A DNA stretch of 64,000 nt from positions 372,001-436,000 of the forward strand of contig CAWDNS010000006.1 in NCBI GenBank assembly GCA_963803775.1, read 5' to 3'. A model generated the notes under the pieces. It ran no database searches. It worked only from the letters and a program-made list of their open reading frames with translations, and was not told where the DNA came from. A program made the translations under genes and the position numbers. Positions 7,676-16,224 of this stretch are shown piece by piece (position 1 is the stretch's first letter; each line of letters opens with the position of its first letter). Source of the DNA: JABCZH01 sp963803775. Lineage in GTDB: Bacteria; Acidobacteriota; Terriglobia; Terriglobales; Acidobacteriaceae.

Positions 7676-9445
7676 TCAATACTTCCTCGCCCGCGGCGGA
7701 ATCAGCGAAACATCCACCGGCTCAAACTCAAACTTAGGCTCATCCGCATCCGGAGCAAAATATGCTTTCGTGGTCTTCAACCAGTTCTTGTCATCGCGCT
7801 CCGGGAAGTCCGGCTTGTAATGCGCTCCCCGCGACTCGTCCCGCATGGCGGCTCCCTGGGCAATCACTCGCGAGAGCTGCAGCATGTTGTAAAGCTGCCG
7901 CGTAAATACCACGCTGGTGTTGGCCCACTGCGTGCGGTCGCTCAGATTAATTTGCCGGAAACGCTCCAAATACTCGCACAGCTTAGCATCCGTCTCTTTC
8001 AAATTCTTGTTGTAGCGGATGACCGTGCAATCTTTGGTCATCAGTTCGCCCAGTTCACGCCACAAGCGGAACGGGTTTTCTTTCCCCTCGGACTTCATCA
8101 GCAGGGCGTTGTTTTCTTCCTGCTGCTTGCGCTCTGTGTCAAAGTGTCCGTTGCTGGCAGCGGCTTTCAGGTTGCGGGCATACTGCACCGCTGCCGGCCC
8201 GGCGATGAACCCGCCGTAAATGCACGACACCAGCGAATTCGCTCCCAACCGGTTCGCACCGTGATACTGGTATTCACATTCTCCAGCAGCGTAAATGCCG
8301 GGAATGTTCGTCGCCTGGTTGAAGTCCACCCACAGGCCGCCCATGGTGTAGTGCATGCCAGGGAAAATCTTCATTGGCGTATCGCGCGGATCGTCGCCCA
8401 CGAATTTTTCGTAGATCTCCAGAATCCCTTCCAGCTTGCGGTCAAGAATCTTGCGGTCAATGTGAGTCAGGTCGAGATAGACCATTGGCTTGCCATCGAT
8501 CCCCAGATTGTGTTCAAACACAACCTTGAAGATGGCGCGCGTCGCCACATCGCGTGGCACCAGGTTGCCGTATTTTGGATACCATTCCTCGAGGAAGTAC
8601 CATCGCTCACCTTCAGGAATGGATTTGGGATCGCGCTTGTCGCCCTGCACTTTCGGCACCCAGACCCGCCCGCCTTCGCCACGCGCCGATTCCGACATCA
8701 ACCGCAACTTGTCTTCGCCAGGAATACACGTGGGATGAACCTGAATGAACTCGCCGTTGGCGTAATAGCAGCCCTGCTGATACAACGCCGATTGAGCCGA
8801 GCCCGTGCACACCACCGAATTCGTGGACTTACCAAAGATCGCGCCATTTCCGCCGGTGGAAATGATGATGGCTTCGGAAGGGAAGGTTCGCACCTCCATC
8901 GACCGCAAATCCATGGCGCAGATGCCACGGCAAACGCGATTTCCGTCGAGCACCGCCGACAGAAACTCCCAATGCTCGTACTTCTTGACCTTGCCCTCGG
9001 ACTCATACCGCCGCACCTGTTCATCGAGCGCATAGAGAAGCTGCTGTCCGGTAGTCGCTCCCGCGAAGGCAGTGCGGTTATATAAAGTCCCTCCGAAGCG
9101 GCGGAAGTCGAGCAATCCCTCGGGCGTCCGGTTGAAGGGCACCCCCATGCGGTCGAGCAAATCAATGATGCCGGGCGCGGCCTCGCACATGGCTTTGACC
9201 GGCGGCTGATTGGCCAGGAAATCGCCGCCGTAAATGGTGTCGTCAAAGTGCTTCCAGGTGGAATCGCCTTCACCCTTCAGATTCTTGGCGGCATTGATTC
9301 CGCCCTGAGCGCAGACCGAATGCGACCGCTTCACCGGAACAATGGAGAACAGATCCACATGCCCACCCATTTCCGCGATCTTGATCACCGCGGCCAGTCC
9401 TGCCAGCCCGCCGCCGATCACCGTGATTTTAGGAGCTGTCGCCAT
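7676..9445 (-). CDS. sdhA: Succinate dehydrogenase flavoprotein subunit
   Basis: Catalytic subunit of complex II, oxidising succinate to fumarate on the cytoplasmic side. Seen: N-terminal Rossmann fold VIGGGLAGLAAVIKIAEMGG, the covalent-FAD His in RSHSVCAQGGINAA, the substrate residues in the STGGNGAIFGKSTNS region, the HPTCIPG and TRAIFKVV blocks, and the RLGANSLVSC motif near the C-terminal part of the flavin domain. The 589-residue length is typical. The sequence is of the non-classical (B. subtilis-like) kind, which agrees with a single cytochrome b subunit gene upstream. Nine nucleotides separate it from the sdhC stop codon. Confidence 0.97.
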   Translation of the reverse strand: MATAPKITVIGGGLAGLAAVIKIAEMGGHVDLFSIVPVKRSHSVCAQGGINAAKNLKGEGDSTWKHFDDTIYGGDFLANQPPVKAMCEAAPGIIDLLDRMGVPFNRTPEGLLDFRRFGGTLYNRTAFAGATTGQQLLYALDEQVRRYESEGKVKKYEHWEFLSAVLDGNRVCRGICAMDLRSMEVRTFPSEAIIISTGGNGAIFGKSTNSVVCTGSAQSALYQQGCYYANGEFIQVHPTCIPGEDKLRLMSESARGEGGRVWVPKVQGDKRDPKSIPEGERWYFLEEWYPKYGNLVPRDVATRAIFKVVFEHNLGIDGKPMVYLDLTHIDRKILDRKLEGILEIYEKFVGDDPRDTPMKIFPGMHYTMGGLWVDFNQATNIPGIYAAGECEYQYHGANRLGANSLVSCIYGGFIAGPAAVQYARNLKAAASNGHFDTERKQQEENNALLMKSEGKENPFRLWRELGELMTKDCTVIRYNKNLKETDAKLCEYLERFRQINLSDRTQWANTSVVFTRQLYNMLQLSRVIAQGAAMRDESRGAHYKPDFPERDDKNWLKTTKAYFAPDADEPKFEFEPVDVSLIPPRARKY

Positions 9446-9454
9446 CTGGATTTC

Positions 9455-10186
9455 TTAGTGATTCGACATCGTCATCTGCATCGCGCTGCCCGGATCCACT
9501 GGCGCAGTCAGGAACGAATACATGGTCACTGCACCCACTCCAACAAATATCAGTCCGATTGCCAGGCAAACATACCCGAAGCGCCGGCGCGCCTTATCAC
9601 CGACCGTGATGCCCCACTTGGCCGCAAACAGCCAGATCCCATACGCGAAATGCCATGAAGCGCACAAAATCCCCACTGCATAAAATGCCACTGCCCAGGG
9701 ACTCTGAAATTCCGCTTGTACTTTGCCAAACGCAGCATCGGGATGGCTCAACAGGTGAATTCCGGTGAAGCGCAGATGCCAGGTATGCCACACCATGTAG
9801 AAGAATGCGATGGCGCCGGTCCAGCGCTGCGCGTTGTACATCCAATTGCCCGCCCACGGGTATTCGGCAACATTGCTCTCGCCGCGATACCAGATGTAGA
9901 ACCCATAGAGCGCGTGGTAGAGAATCGGCAGCCAGATCCCGAACAGTTCCAGACCAACCACAAATGGGAAGCTACTCAGGAACTCAACTTGCTTGGCGTA
10001 GGCGGCGGGACCACGTGTTGCAAACGCGTTGGAAACGAAATGCTCAACCAGGAAGGCGCCGATCGGAACAATGCCGCTGAGCGAATGCAAGCGCCGCAAG
10101 AAGAAGGAATAACCCTGGCCTGCCCGCAACGGTGCAACGCCTCCCCGAACCTCGGTTGGAGACGCGGGTCTAGCCGTCGATGCCAC
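9455..10186 (-). CDS. sdhC: Succinate dehydrogenase cytochrome b558 subunit
   Basis: Membrane anchor of complex II. Five hydrophobic segments can be seen (about 30-52, 73-97, 118-138, 162-188, 200-227), the plan of the one-subunit B. subtilis SdhC/FrdC family. Histidines available for two haem b groups include those in RRLHSLSG, LVEHFVSN, LYHALYGFY, VWHTWHLRF and SWHFAYGIW. The GTG start at 10186 has AGGAG 6-7 nt upstream, and it begins a soluble N-terminal stretch before the first helix. First gene of the sdhCAB operon. A single anchor with two haems suggests menaquinone as partner, but this is inference. Confidence 0.92.
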   Translation of the reverse strand: MASTARPASPTEVRGGVAPLRAGQGYSFFLRRLHSLSGIVPIGAFLVEHFVSNAFATRGPAAYAKQVEFLSSFPFVVGLELFGIWLPILYHALYGFYIWYRGESNVAEYPWAGNWMYNAQRWTGAIAFFYMVWHTWHLRFTGIHLLSHPDAAFGKVQAEFQSPWAVAFYAVGILCASWHFAYGIWLFAAKWGITVGDKARRRFGYVCLAIGLIFVGVGAVTMYSFLTAPVDPGSAMQMTMSNH

Positions 10187-10300
10187 GAACGCTCCTATGA
10201 GTGCAATCAGATTAGGATAACTTTTTATTATCTTGTCGAGAGAGAAGGGAAGTCAAGCAAGGGACAGTGAAAAGAAAAGAAGTATGGCGGGTTTCCCGTG

Positions 10301-10326
10301 ATCCTCTGTGCCCTCTGTGGTTAAGG
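10301..10326. repeat. CCTCTGTG-type dispersed repeat upstream of sdhC
   Basis: CCTCTGTGCCCTCTGTGG followed by TTAAGG. It is located between the end of the MoaD-like gene and the sdhC start, two genes read in the same direction. Confidence 0.6.
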
Positions 10327-10344
10327 TTGTTGACGGTGCTTCGC

Positions 10345-10641
10345 CTATCCGCCAGCAATCGCCCCGATAACAATAAACGGCTCTTTCCCAGAGACCACCG
10401 CCTCGGGCAACGGAGCATCCGGCGATTCGTGGGACAAATCCTCTTCGCAAGCGAAGAAACGCAGAAACGGTCGCCGCTGGAGCGTGACGTGATCTCGGAT
10501 GGTTCCGCGCAGCATGGGATAGCGAGCCTCGAGTGCATCGAGGACCGAGCGCTGCGTGACAGGGCCCTTGACGTCGAGCTCCACGTCGCCGGTGGCGTGT
10601 GCCAGCGTTCGGAGGTGGGGCGGAAGTATGAGGCGGATCAT
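10345..10641 (-). CDS. MoaD/ThiS-family ubiquitin-like sulfur carrier
   Basis: A 98-residue beta-grasp protein: starts MIRLILPPHLRTLA, has a hydrophobic VLDALEARYPMLRGTI helix, FLRFFACEEDLSH, and ends in IVIGAIAGG. The C-terminal Gly-Gly is the site that an E1-like enzyme adenylates and thiocarboxylates in MoaD/ThiS-type carriers. The substrate is unknown: no MoaE, MoeB, ThiF or ThiG is adjacent. Related carriers in several phyla sit beside a BNR/sialidase-fold gene (from memory), and such a gene is present here at 12864-14046, separated by two genes. A GTG at 10671, directly after the stop of the preceding gene, is a possible upstream start; neither start has a clear Shine-Dalgarno site. Confidence 0.75.
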   Translation of the reverse strand: MIRLILPPHLRTLAHATGDVELDVKGPVTQRSVLDALEARYPMLRGTIRDHVTLQRRPFLRFFACEEDLSHESPDAPLPEAVVSGKEPFIVIGAIAGG

Positions 10642-10671
10642 AATTAGAGAGAGTATTTCACTGCTCAACAC

Positions 10672-12240
10672 CTAATTCCAGTGATGCGAGTGCCACCAGA
10701 TTTGTTGGATATCGAAAGTGACCCCACGGCAAAGGTAGATAGGTGTGTTTTCCTCGGCCATGCCGAAGCGCTCGAAATGCTCGAAGGCCTGAAACGAAGT
10801 GCAGTTGTCGCGCACGTCTTCAAGGTTCCACTGGATAACGATAAGGTTTTTGAAGACCTGGGGAGGCGGACCCCAGTACCAATGGTTCTGATGGCGAGAC
10901 CAGGCGCGTGGCAGCCCATAGCGAGGCCCGAACTGGTTAATCGCACCGGCCTCACCGTAGTTGCCGGCCCATATACCGGTCTGGGTGCGTTCGTCGGTCG
11001 GCAGCGCGGCGTAGATGTCGGCGACTTCACGCACCATCTCGGGCCATCCAAACTGATCGGCAACCGATTGTGGCAACCGCGACTCATGCCCAACTTCGGT
11101 CTTGGAGAGTCTGACGCCGATAGCATCTTGATAAGCCATAAGACGTTCCGGCGGCAGCATCCACGTGACCAGCGGGATGGCGGGAAGCGTCGCCAGTCCG
11201 ATCATTGCGACCACGGCCGCGCGCGTCCACGTGGCGCGGGTCGTCAGCCAGCGCTCGATGACGACGGCACCGCCGGCGAAAAGCATGGGATAGATCGGGA
11301 ATACGTAATAGTTCTTAGCGTGCGCGACTTCCATCAACAGGAAGAAGACCATAAAAGTCAGCCCAAGCACGCGCCAGCGGCGGTCGCGGACGAACCAGAC
11401 GAGGCCCGAGAGCCAGACCGGCAGCAGGAGCGGGTGCATGTCGAGGATCTGCTCCTTCACAAATGCCAGTGGGCCGAGCACGATGTTCTTGTGTTCGCGG
11501 CGGACGTTGGCCAGGTCCTCGATGGTGGGGAAGTGATGACGGATTTGCCAGATGATGTTGGGAAGGAAGAGCGCGAGAGCGATGGCCCCGGCGATCCAGA
11601 TCCACCGTTGGCGAAACTCGCTGCGATGGTGCGTCAAGAGCAGGGCGACAGTGACCGCGAATCCGAACGATAGTGTGGAGTGTTTGTTCTCAAGGCCCAG
11701 ACCGGAAAGCACGCCGAACCACAGCCAAAGCCGCGAGTCTCCGGTACGCAAGATGTGAGCCACTACCCAAATGCATCCCATCCAGAACAGCGGCTCGAAA
11801 GCGTTCATAGTGAGCAGGCTGTCCACCAGCAGAAAGGCGGGGCAGAACAGAACGGTAACTCCGGCGACAAGCTGTGCATACCACCCGCCTCCGAGTTCTC
11901 GCGCGATGAGGATGGTGAGCGCGACCAGCGCGGCGCCTGCGAGCGCGGGAAGGATGCGTAACGCCGCGAGTGAACCGCCCATCAACAGTGCGACTTTCGT
12001 ATAAACGGCGATCAAGGGAGCGGCATCGACGTAGCCCCAGTCAAGATGGCGGGCCATGTCGAGATAATAAAGTTCGTCTCGGAAGTAGCCGTAACGCAGG
12101 ACGCTGGTAAAGAGGTGTAGCAGTAGCTTGGCTGTGCAGAGGCCGATCAGAATACCTAGAGCGAGTGGAGAAAGCTCGGGGAGACTGTACTCCAGGCGCA
12201 AGGGATGGGATGTGGACTGAACACTACTAGCAACGGCCAT
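10672..12240 (-). CDS. GT-C family glycosyltransferase (ArnT/PMT-like, family 39/83)
   Basis: Polytopic membrane protein with 10 or more hydrophobic helices in the first 350 residues, then a soluble C-terminal part. The GT-C signature loop YFRDELYYLDMARHLDWGYVD after helix 1 carries the acidic residues expected for metal/lipid-phosphate sugar donor binding (ExD-like, D54/E55). Such enzymes move a sugar from a polyprenyl-phosphate to a protein or lipid outside the membrane. The 522-residue length is normal. The stop codon overlaps the potential start of the MoaD-like gene, so the two are probably co-transcribed although not functionally linked in an obvious way. Confidence 0.82.
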   Translation of the reverse strand: MAVASSVQSTSHPLRLEYSLPELSPLALGILIGLCTAKLLLHLFTSVLRYGYFRDELYYLDMARHLDWGYVDAAPLIAVYTKVALLMGGSLAALRILPALAGAALVALTILIARELGGGWYAQLVAGVTVLFCPAFLLVDSLLTMNAFEPLFWMGCIWVVAHILRTGDSRLWLWFGVLSGLGLENKHSTLSFGFAVTVALLLTHHRSEFRQRWIWIAGAIALALFLPNIIWQIRHHFPTIEDLANVRREHKNIVLGPLAFVKEQILDMHPLLLPVWLSGLVWFVRDRRWRVLGLTFMVFFLLMEVAHAKNYYVFPIYPMLFAGGAVVIERWLTTRATWTRAAVVAMIGLATLPAIPLVTWMLPPERLMAYQDAIGVRLSKTEVGHESRLPQSVADQFGWPEMVREVADIYAALPTDERTQTGIWAGNYGEAGAINQFGPRYGLPRAWSRHQNHWYWGPPPQVFKNLIVIQWNLEDVRDNCTSFQAFEHFERFGMAEENTPIYLCRGVTFDIQQIWWHSHHWN

Positions 12241-12355
12241 AAACCAGAATTGCGCTCCTCACCGAAAGAGTCTCTATTTCGCAGACGTGCCGCACTCTAG
12301 TGCAATACTGGAAGTATTCTAACGGAGAGTTCTATGCGCTCGCGGTAGCAACGTT

Positions 12356-12790
12356 TTAGAGCGGGTGGCCGCTCTTAGTGCAGGATACGGCAGAGCCGCT
12401 GGAGTCGTATCTCAATATTCCTGACTGGTCCGAACAGAACGCCGGCATCGCAGATCGCAGAGAGTGCGCAGTCAGAAAATAGCCTATGTTAGGTCCGCCT
12501 GCCGATTTTGCTCGGCAACCACTGATTTCGAAGACGTACTCGTTCCAACGTCCACTCGCCATTGTCGGATTCGTCGCGATATCCGTGAGGCTGCAAGTGT
12601 AGCCAAGCCCCGGATGAGCTTTCGCGAATTTGTCCTCGGCGGCCAGGAGAGTTCTCATTGTGAATATCGCGGAGTCGATGTAACCGAGGTTGCGCAAGCC
12701 CACAAAATAGTGAACGAGCCACCCACCGAGAGCAAAGACCCCCAGCCCGATTATCGCTTGGTAAATAACTCTAGACGTTCTTTGCCTCAT
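12356..12790 (-). CDS. Pilin-like membrane protein, hypothetical
   Basis: A 144-residue protein with one N-terminal hydrophobic helix (about 9-31) and a soluble part with the segment AIFTMRTLLAAEDKFAKAHP-GLGYTCSLTDI, which resembles the alphaC and following loop of acidobacterial type IV pilin-like proteins (A-x-x-x-L-R-T-x-x-x-A-x-x-x-Y/F). Cysteines at about 65, 91, 118 and 136 could form two disulfides. The usual prepilin leader GFTLIE is missing, so it is probably not processed by prepilin peptidase. Role unknown. It lies alone between the GT-C gene and the BNR gene. Confidence 0.6.
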   Translation of the reverse strand: MRQRTSRVIYQAIIGLGVFALGGWLVHYFVGLRNLGYIDSAIFTMRTLLAAEDKFAKAHPGLGYTCSLTDIATNPTMASGRWNEYVFEISGCRAKSAGGPNIGYFLTAHSLRSAMPAFCSDQSGILRYDSSGSAVSCTKSGHPL

Positions 12791-12863
12791 GTCATGGAGT
12801 CCAGAGACTAGCTGTGTATCCAGTCCGGAACGAGCCTGCGAGCGTATCTTGCGAGGTTAATCG

Positions 12864-14046
12864 TCATCCCAGCGTCTGCACCTCGACCGAAAGCACCGCC
12901 GGCAAATCCCGCACAATGGGATTCCAGCTATCCCCGGCATCAGCCGACACGTATACCTGACCGCCGCTGGTGCCGAAATATACGCCGCACTTGTCGAGCG
13001 AGTCCACGGCCATGGCATCGCGCAGCACGTTCACGTAGCAATCGCGTTGCGGCAGGCCTTTGGTCAGCGGCTCCCACGCGTTGCCGCCGGTGCGGCTGCG
13101 GAACACGCGCAGCTTTCCCTCGTGTACGTAGTGCTCGGAGTCGCTCTTGATCGGCACCACGTAAATCGTCTCCGGCTCGTGCGCGTGAACGTCGATCGCG
13201 AATCCGAAATCGGTCGGAAGGTTGCCGCTGACTTCCGTCCACGAATCGCCGGCGTTGTCGCTGCGCATAACGTCCCAATGCTTTTGCATGAAGAGTACGC
13301 CGGGGCGCTTCGGGTTCATCGCTACATGGTGCACGCAGTGTCCAACCTCGGCATCTTGGTCCGGGATAAATTGCGAGCGCAGTCCGCGATTGATCGGTTT
13401 CCACGTCTCGCCGCCGTCGTCGGTACGGAACGCGCCCGCCGCTGAAATTGCAATGAACATCCGCTGCGGATTGCTGGGATCGAGAATAATTGTATGTAGG
13501 CACATGCCGCCTGCGCCCGGTTGCCACTTGGGTCCGGTACCATGGCCACGCAGACCGGGAAGTTCCTTCCAACTTTCGCCGCCGTCGGTCGAGCGGAAGA
13601 TAGCGGCGTCTTCCACGCCGGCGTAAACCGTATCCGGATCACCTAACGACGGCTCCAGATGCCACACCCGCTTGAACTCCCACGGATGCTGCGTCCCGTC
13701 GTAAAACTGATGCGTGGTGAGTGGCTTGCCGGTCTCGGCCGATGTGTCGTAGACAAACTTGTTGCTCTCGCCTTAGCCGGCCACTGTGGGAGCGGTTCGC
13801 CGGGCTGGTGTTCCGGGTTGATGCCACGTCTTGCCGCCGTCATCCGAGCGCTGAATGATCTGACCAAACCAGCCGCTCGATTGCGACGCATAGATGCGAT
13901 TCGGATCAGCGGTTGATCCTTTGAGGTGATAAACCTCCCATCCGGCAAAATGCGGGTCCACTGACCTCCCATTTTTCGCGCTTGCCGTCCGACGTGAGAA
14001 CGAACGCGCCCTTGCGCGTTCCCACCAGAACCCGTACTTTGCTCAT
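12864..14046 (-). pseudogene. WD40/BNR sialidase-fold protein, frameshifted
   Basis: BNR-type beta-propeller of about 390 residues read in three pieces. The ATG at 14046 opens MSKVRVLVGTRKGAFVLTSD, then an extra C near 13963 shifts the frame to PHFAGWEVYHLKG and RIYASQSSGWFGQIIQRS. Around 13773-13815 one extra and one missing G (which together would give PPGEPLPQWPAKGESNKFVY) produce a TAA in the main frame; from there the rest is open to 12864 with Asp-box-like repeats (RSTDGGESWK, RTDDGGETWK, RSDNAGDSWT, VSADAGDSWN). All three changes are single bases, so either recent decay or sequence error is possible. Relatives are called exo-alpha-sialidase or glycosyl hydrolase, but the catalytic residues of true sialidases are not evident; the function is unknown. 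Confidence 0.8.
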
Positions 14047-14292
14047 TGCTTCACTCCTTAAGTTAAAGCCGTTAAGCTCTTAGACGATCCAATTTGCTGT
14101 TGGACAACCATTGCTTGCTCGGGACTTCAGATTTCTCAATCGAGGCAGCAGTGTACCTCAATGCGCATCATCCGTTCCGTCTGACCGCTTGGCGACCGGA
14201 ACCAGCAGGACGGTCAGTCGATCCAGCATTAGTCCCTCCTCAGTGCGGGATTCTAGTGCTTTCCTCCCGACACCCTCTTGGCGAATTAACAA

Positions 14293-14703
14293 CTACGTCG
14301 CCTTCCCGCAGTTGATCATCCACGGTATTCCGAATTGATCGATGAACATCCCAAATCGGACAGCCCAGAAAGTCTCCTGAATCGGCATTTGGATTTGACC
14401 GCTTTCTGACAAAGCCTGAAATATCCGCTCTGCCTCTGCCGCGTTCTCGATCTGGAGCGCCACACAAAAGCCCGTCGGCCGCTTATAGTGATTCGGTGGA
14501 GCGTCCGCTCCCTGTAATTGCCCATTGCCCACCTGCAGACTGGCGTGAAGAATTTTGTTGCGCCACTCGGCCGGCACTTGACTCTCCATTGGCGTGCCCG
14601 CGTGGGGCATCATGAAAGTGATTTTGGCGCCTAGGCACTTCTCGTAAAACTTGAATGCTGCTTCGCACTGGCCGTCAAAGTTAAGGTAGGGATTCAGATG
14701 CAT
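14293..14703 (-). CDS. PhnB-like VOC-superfamily protein (glyoxalase fold)
   Basis: A 136-residue single VOC module pair of the PhnB/YjdN type: YLNFDGQCEAAFKFYEKCLGA at the start, DAPPNHYKRPTGFCVALQI, and FWAVRFGMFIDQFGIPWMINC at the end. The metal ligands of true glyoxalases are only partly kept, as is usual in this family, so an enzymatic role is not assured. It is the most distal gene of the minus-strand group that starts near the ECF42 sigma factor; a hairpin lies between it and the preceding gene. Confidence 0.85.
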   Translation of the reverse strand: MHLNPYLNFDGQCEAAFKFYEKCLGAKITFMMPHAGTPMESQVPAEWRNKILHASLQVGNGQLQGADAPPNHYKRPTGFCVALQIENAAEAERIFQALSESGQIQMPIQETFWAVRFGMFIDQFGIPWMINCGKAT

Positions 14704-14730
14704 GTTAGGCTCCTTTGTCCGATAGTTCTA

Positions 14731-14774
14731 GCCGGAGTCCCGCCCTTCGCAGTTTCGAAAGGCAGGACTCCGGC
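14731..14774 (-). terminator. Strong hairpin between two minus-strand genes
   Basis: GCCGGAGTCCCGCC (14731-14744) pairs with GGCAGGACTCCGGC (14761-14774) with one mismatch; the 16-nt interior can extend partly. No T-run follows on either strand, so a transcript-stabilising or processing hairpin is as likely as a terminator. Confidence 0.45.
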
Positions 14775-14789
14775 GTGCACGCATCAGGC

Positions 14790-15251
14790 TTACGCGGCTT
14801 TGGCAGTTTGCGTGCGCATCTGTTTCATGAACTCACGCATGCGGGCAATGTGGCCCGGGGAGCGCTTGTCCATCCAGGCCTCAAAGCGTATGGCGGCTTT
14901 TTCCAGATTGGCGAGGAATTGTTTGTTGGCCCATTGTTCGCGTCCTTCGTTGATGGTCGGCTTGATTCGTTCCCAGACGCCAAAGAATTCGCCGCTGGTT
15001 TCGAAGAACAGATCATCGTGCAGCAAGCCATAGTTCAGCAACGCGCAGGCTTGCTCCCAATAGCTGACTACCATCATGAAGTTGGTGCCGCCTTCCGTTC
15101 CCGGGGCGGCGATCCGCATCGCGTCGTTCCAGGTGTCCGCGTAATAGTTCTTGAAGAACCAGTCGCGTGCCTGGCGCAGGCGGGCTTCGCGCCGTTGGTC
15201 AAAGACCTGTAGGTGAAGCTGTGCTTGTTCGTGGGTAGGTTTCGTTTCCAT
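14790..15251 (-). CDS. Conserved hypothetical protein (DUF4760-like)
   Basis: A soluble, helical 153-residue protein with a conserved-looking core: ARDWFFKNYYADTW, then GTNFMMVVSYWEQACALLNY-GLLHDDLFFETSGEFFGVWERI. The alternation of Trp/Phe/Tyr with acids suggests a helical bundle; no catalytic motif or membrane segment is visible. The DUF4760 assignment is from memory of similar sequences and is weak. A good Shine-Dalgarno (AAGGAGACAC) precedes the ATG. It sits downstream of the second PhnB-like gene and may be the last or second-last gene of the ECF42-linked group. Confidence 0.65.
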   Translation of the reverse strand: METKPTHEQAQLHLQVFDQRREARLRQARDWFFKNYYADTWNDAMRIAAPGTEGGTNFMMVVSYWEQACALLNYGLLHDDLFFETSGEFFGVWERIKPTINEGREQWANKQFLANLEKAAIRFEAWMDKRSPGHIARMREFMKQMRTQTAKAA

Positions 15252-15326
15252 GATCGTGTGTCTCCTTATGTTTTGTGTTTAGAACTCGAATCCGAGCGAT
15301 AGCGGTCAGTTCGGCAGATATGGCAT

Positions 15327-15797
15327 TTAGCCCTGATATTCCTGCTCTAGCTTCTTAATGTCGAGCTTGTCCATTTTAAGCATGGCCTGCATGACGCGGT
15401 TGGCCTTTTCTGCGTCTTTGTCCCCCAACATCTTGCCCAGGACCGAGGGAATAATCTGCCAGGACAGGCCGTACTTGTCTTTCAGCCAGCCGCACCTGCT
15501 AGGTTTCCCGCCAGCCAAAAGCCTCTCCCAGAAGTAGTCCACTTCTTGCTGCGTTTCACAGTTCACGAAGAACGATATGGCCTCAGTAAACTTGAACAGC
15601 GGGCCCCCGTTGATGGCGAAGAACCCTTGTCCATCAAGGCTGAAGGTCGCCGACATGACCGTCCCTTTCGGCCCCGGCCCTGCTTCTCCATAGCGCGTGA
15701 TCGACCCCACTTTCGAATTCTTGAAGATGGAAACATAGAAATTCATCGCCTCTTCGGCCTGGTCATCGAACCACAAGAACGGCGTAATCTTTTGCAT
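15327..15797 (-). CDS. PhnB-like / 3-demethylubiquinone methyltransferase-domain VOC protein
   Basis: VOC-fold protein of 156 residues: ITPFLWFDDQAEEAMNFYVS, GTVMSATFSLDGQGFFAINGG, and KDKYGLSWQIIPSVLGKML, which are the standard landmarks of the family often annotated as 3-demethylubiquinone-9 3-methyltransferase (an annotation with little biochemical basis). The start is 12 nt after the stop of the DGPF gene at 15809-16165, so the two are one transcription unit behind promoter motif B. DGPF and VOC genes of this kind are recurrent neighbours of ECF42 sigma factors. Confidence 0.85.
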   Translation of the reverse strand: MQKITPFLWFDDQAEEAMNFYVSIFKNSKVGSITRYGEAGPGPKGTVMSATFSLDGQGFFAINGGPLFKFTEAISFFVNCETQQEVDYFWERLLAGGKPSRCGWLKDKYGLSWQIIPSVLGKMLGDKDAEKANRVMQAMLKMDKLDIKKLEQEYQG

Positions 15798-15808
15798 AGA
15801 CTCTCCTC

Positions 15809-16165
15809 TTATTCTCCCGGTAGACTGGGGAGTTCCACCAGCGGGCGAATTTCGACCGTGCCTTTGCGGGCGCTGGGAATCTTCCCGGCAATGTCGATGG
15901 CCTCGTCGAGATTCTTGGCTTCGACCATGAAGTAGCCGCCGAGTTGTTCGCGGGTCTCCGCGAAGGGACCATCTGTCACCAACTGCTTGCCGTTGCGTAC
16001 CTGGACGCTAGTCGCGGTCGTCACCGATTGCAGCGGGCTGGCATCCAGATACTGCCCTTTCGACTTGAGCTGATGACAAAGCTGTGTCGACTCCCCGTAA
16101 CACTCCTGCCGCTCGGTCTCAGTCCAGGCCTGCTCGTCGGCATAAATCAGCAACATATATTTCAT
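15809..16165 (-). CDS. DGPF/YCII-domain protein 2
   Basis: A 118-residue YCII-superfamily protein: starts MKYMLLIYADEQAW, carries the name-giving DGPFAETREQLGGYFM motif, and ends with a VEIRPLVE strand. DGPF proteins are the known genomic partners and targets of ECF42 sigma factors; their biochemical activity is unknown. The ATG at 16165 follows GGAGG and starts the conserved first strand; an upstream in-frame start at 16213 would put the promoter motif inside the gene, so I prefer 16165. Promoter motif B (16183-16214) is directly upstream. Confidence 0.88.
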   Translation of the reverse strand: MKYMLLIYADEQAWTETERQECYGESTQLCHQLKSKGQYLDASPLQSVTTATSVQVRNGKQLVTDGPFAETREQLGGYFMVEAKNLDEAIDIAGKIPSARKGTVEIRPLVELPSLPGE

Positions 16166-16182
16166 TTCTGCGCCTCCATCAG

Positions 16183-16214
16183 TAAATCGAATGCCGAATG
16201 TGTAAATCGACACC
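16183..16214 (-). promoter_or_regulatory. ECF42-type promoter motif B
   Basis: On the minus strand the site reads GGTGTCGATTT, then 13 nt, then TCGATTTA, 18 nt before the start codon of DGPF gene 2. It matches site A upstream of DGPF gene 1 in both boxes and in spacing. TGTCGA is the -35 element reported for ECF42 sigma factors, to my knowledge; the -10 would be CGATT. The implied leader is only about 10 nt and includes the GGAGG. Confidence 0.7.
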
Positions 16215-16224
16215 TCTTATCGCT

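Noticed and set aside
7820..9085. A 421-codon open frame on the plus strand opposite sdhA
   Set aside because: It lies fully inside the conserved flavoprotein gene in an antisense frame and is biased by the GC-rich third positions; no domain signature.
13773..13775. TAA in the BNR gene as a possible recoding site
   Set aside because: A TAA has no known recoding in bacteria, and two compensating one-base changes (an extra G and a missing G) restore a family-like sequence through the region, so it is better explained as indels.
14094..14338. Two overlapping plus-strand open frames in the 245-nt spacer before the PhnB-like gene
   Set aside because: Short, Pro/Ser/Arg-rich, no start site and no similarity; they look like random open frames.
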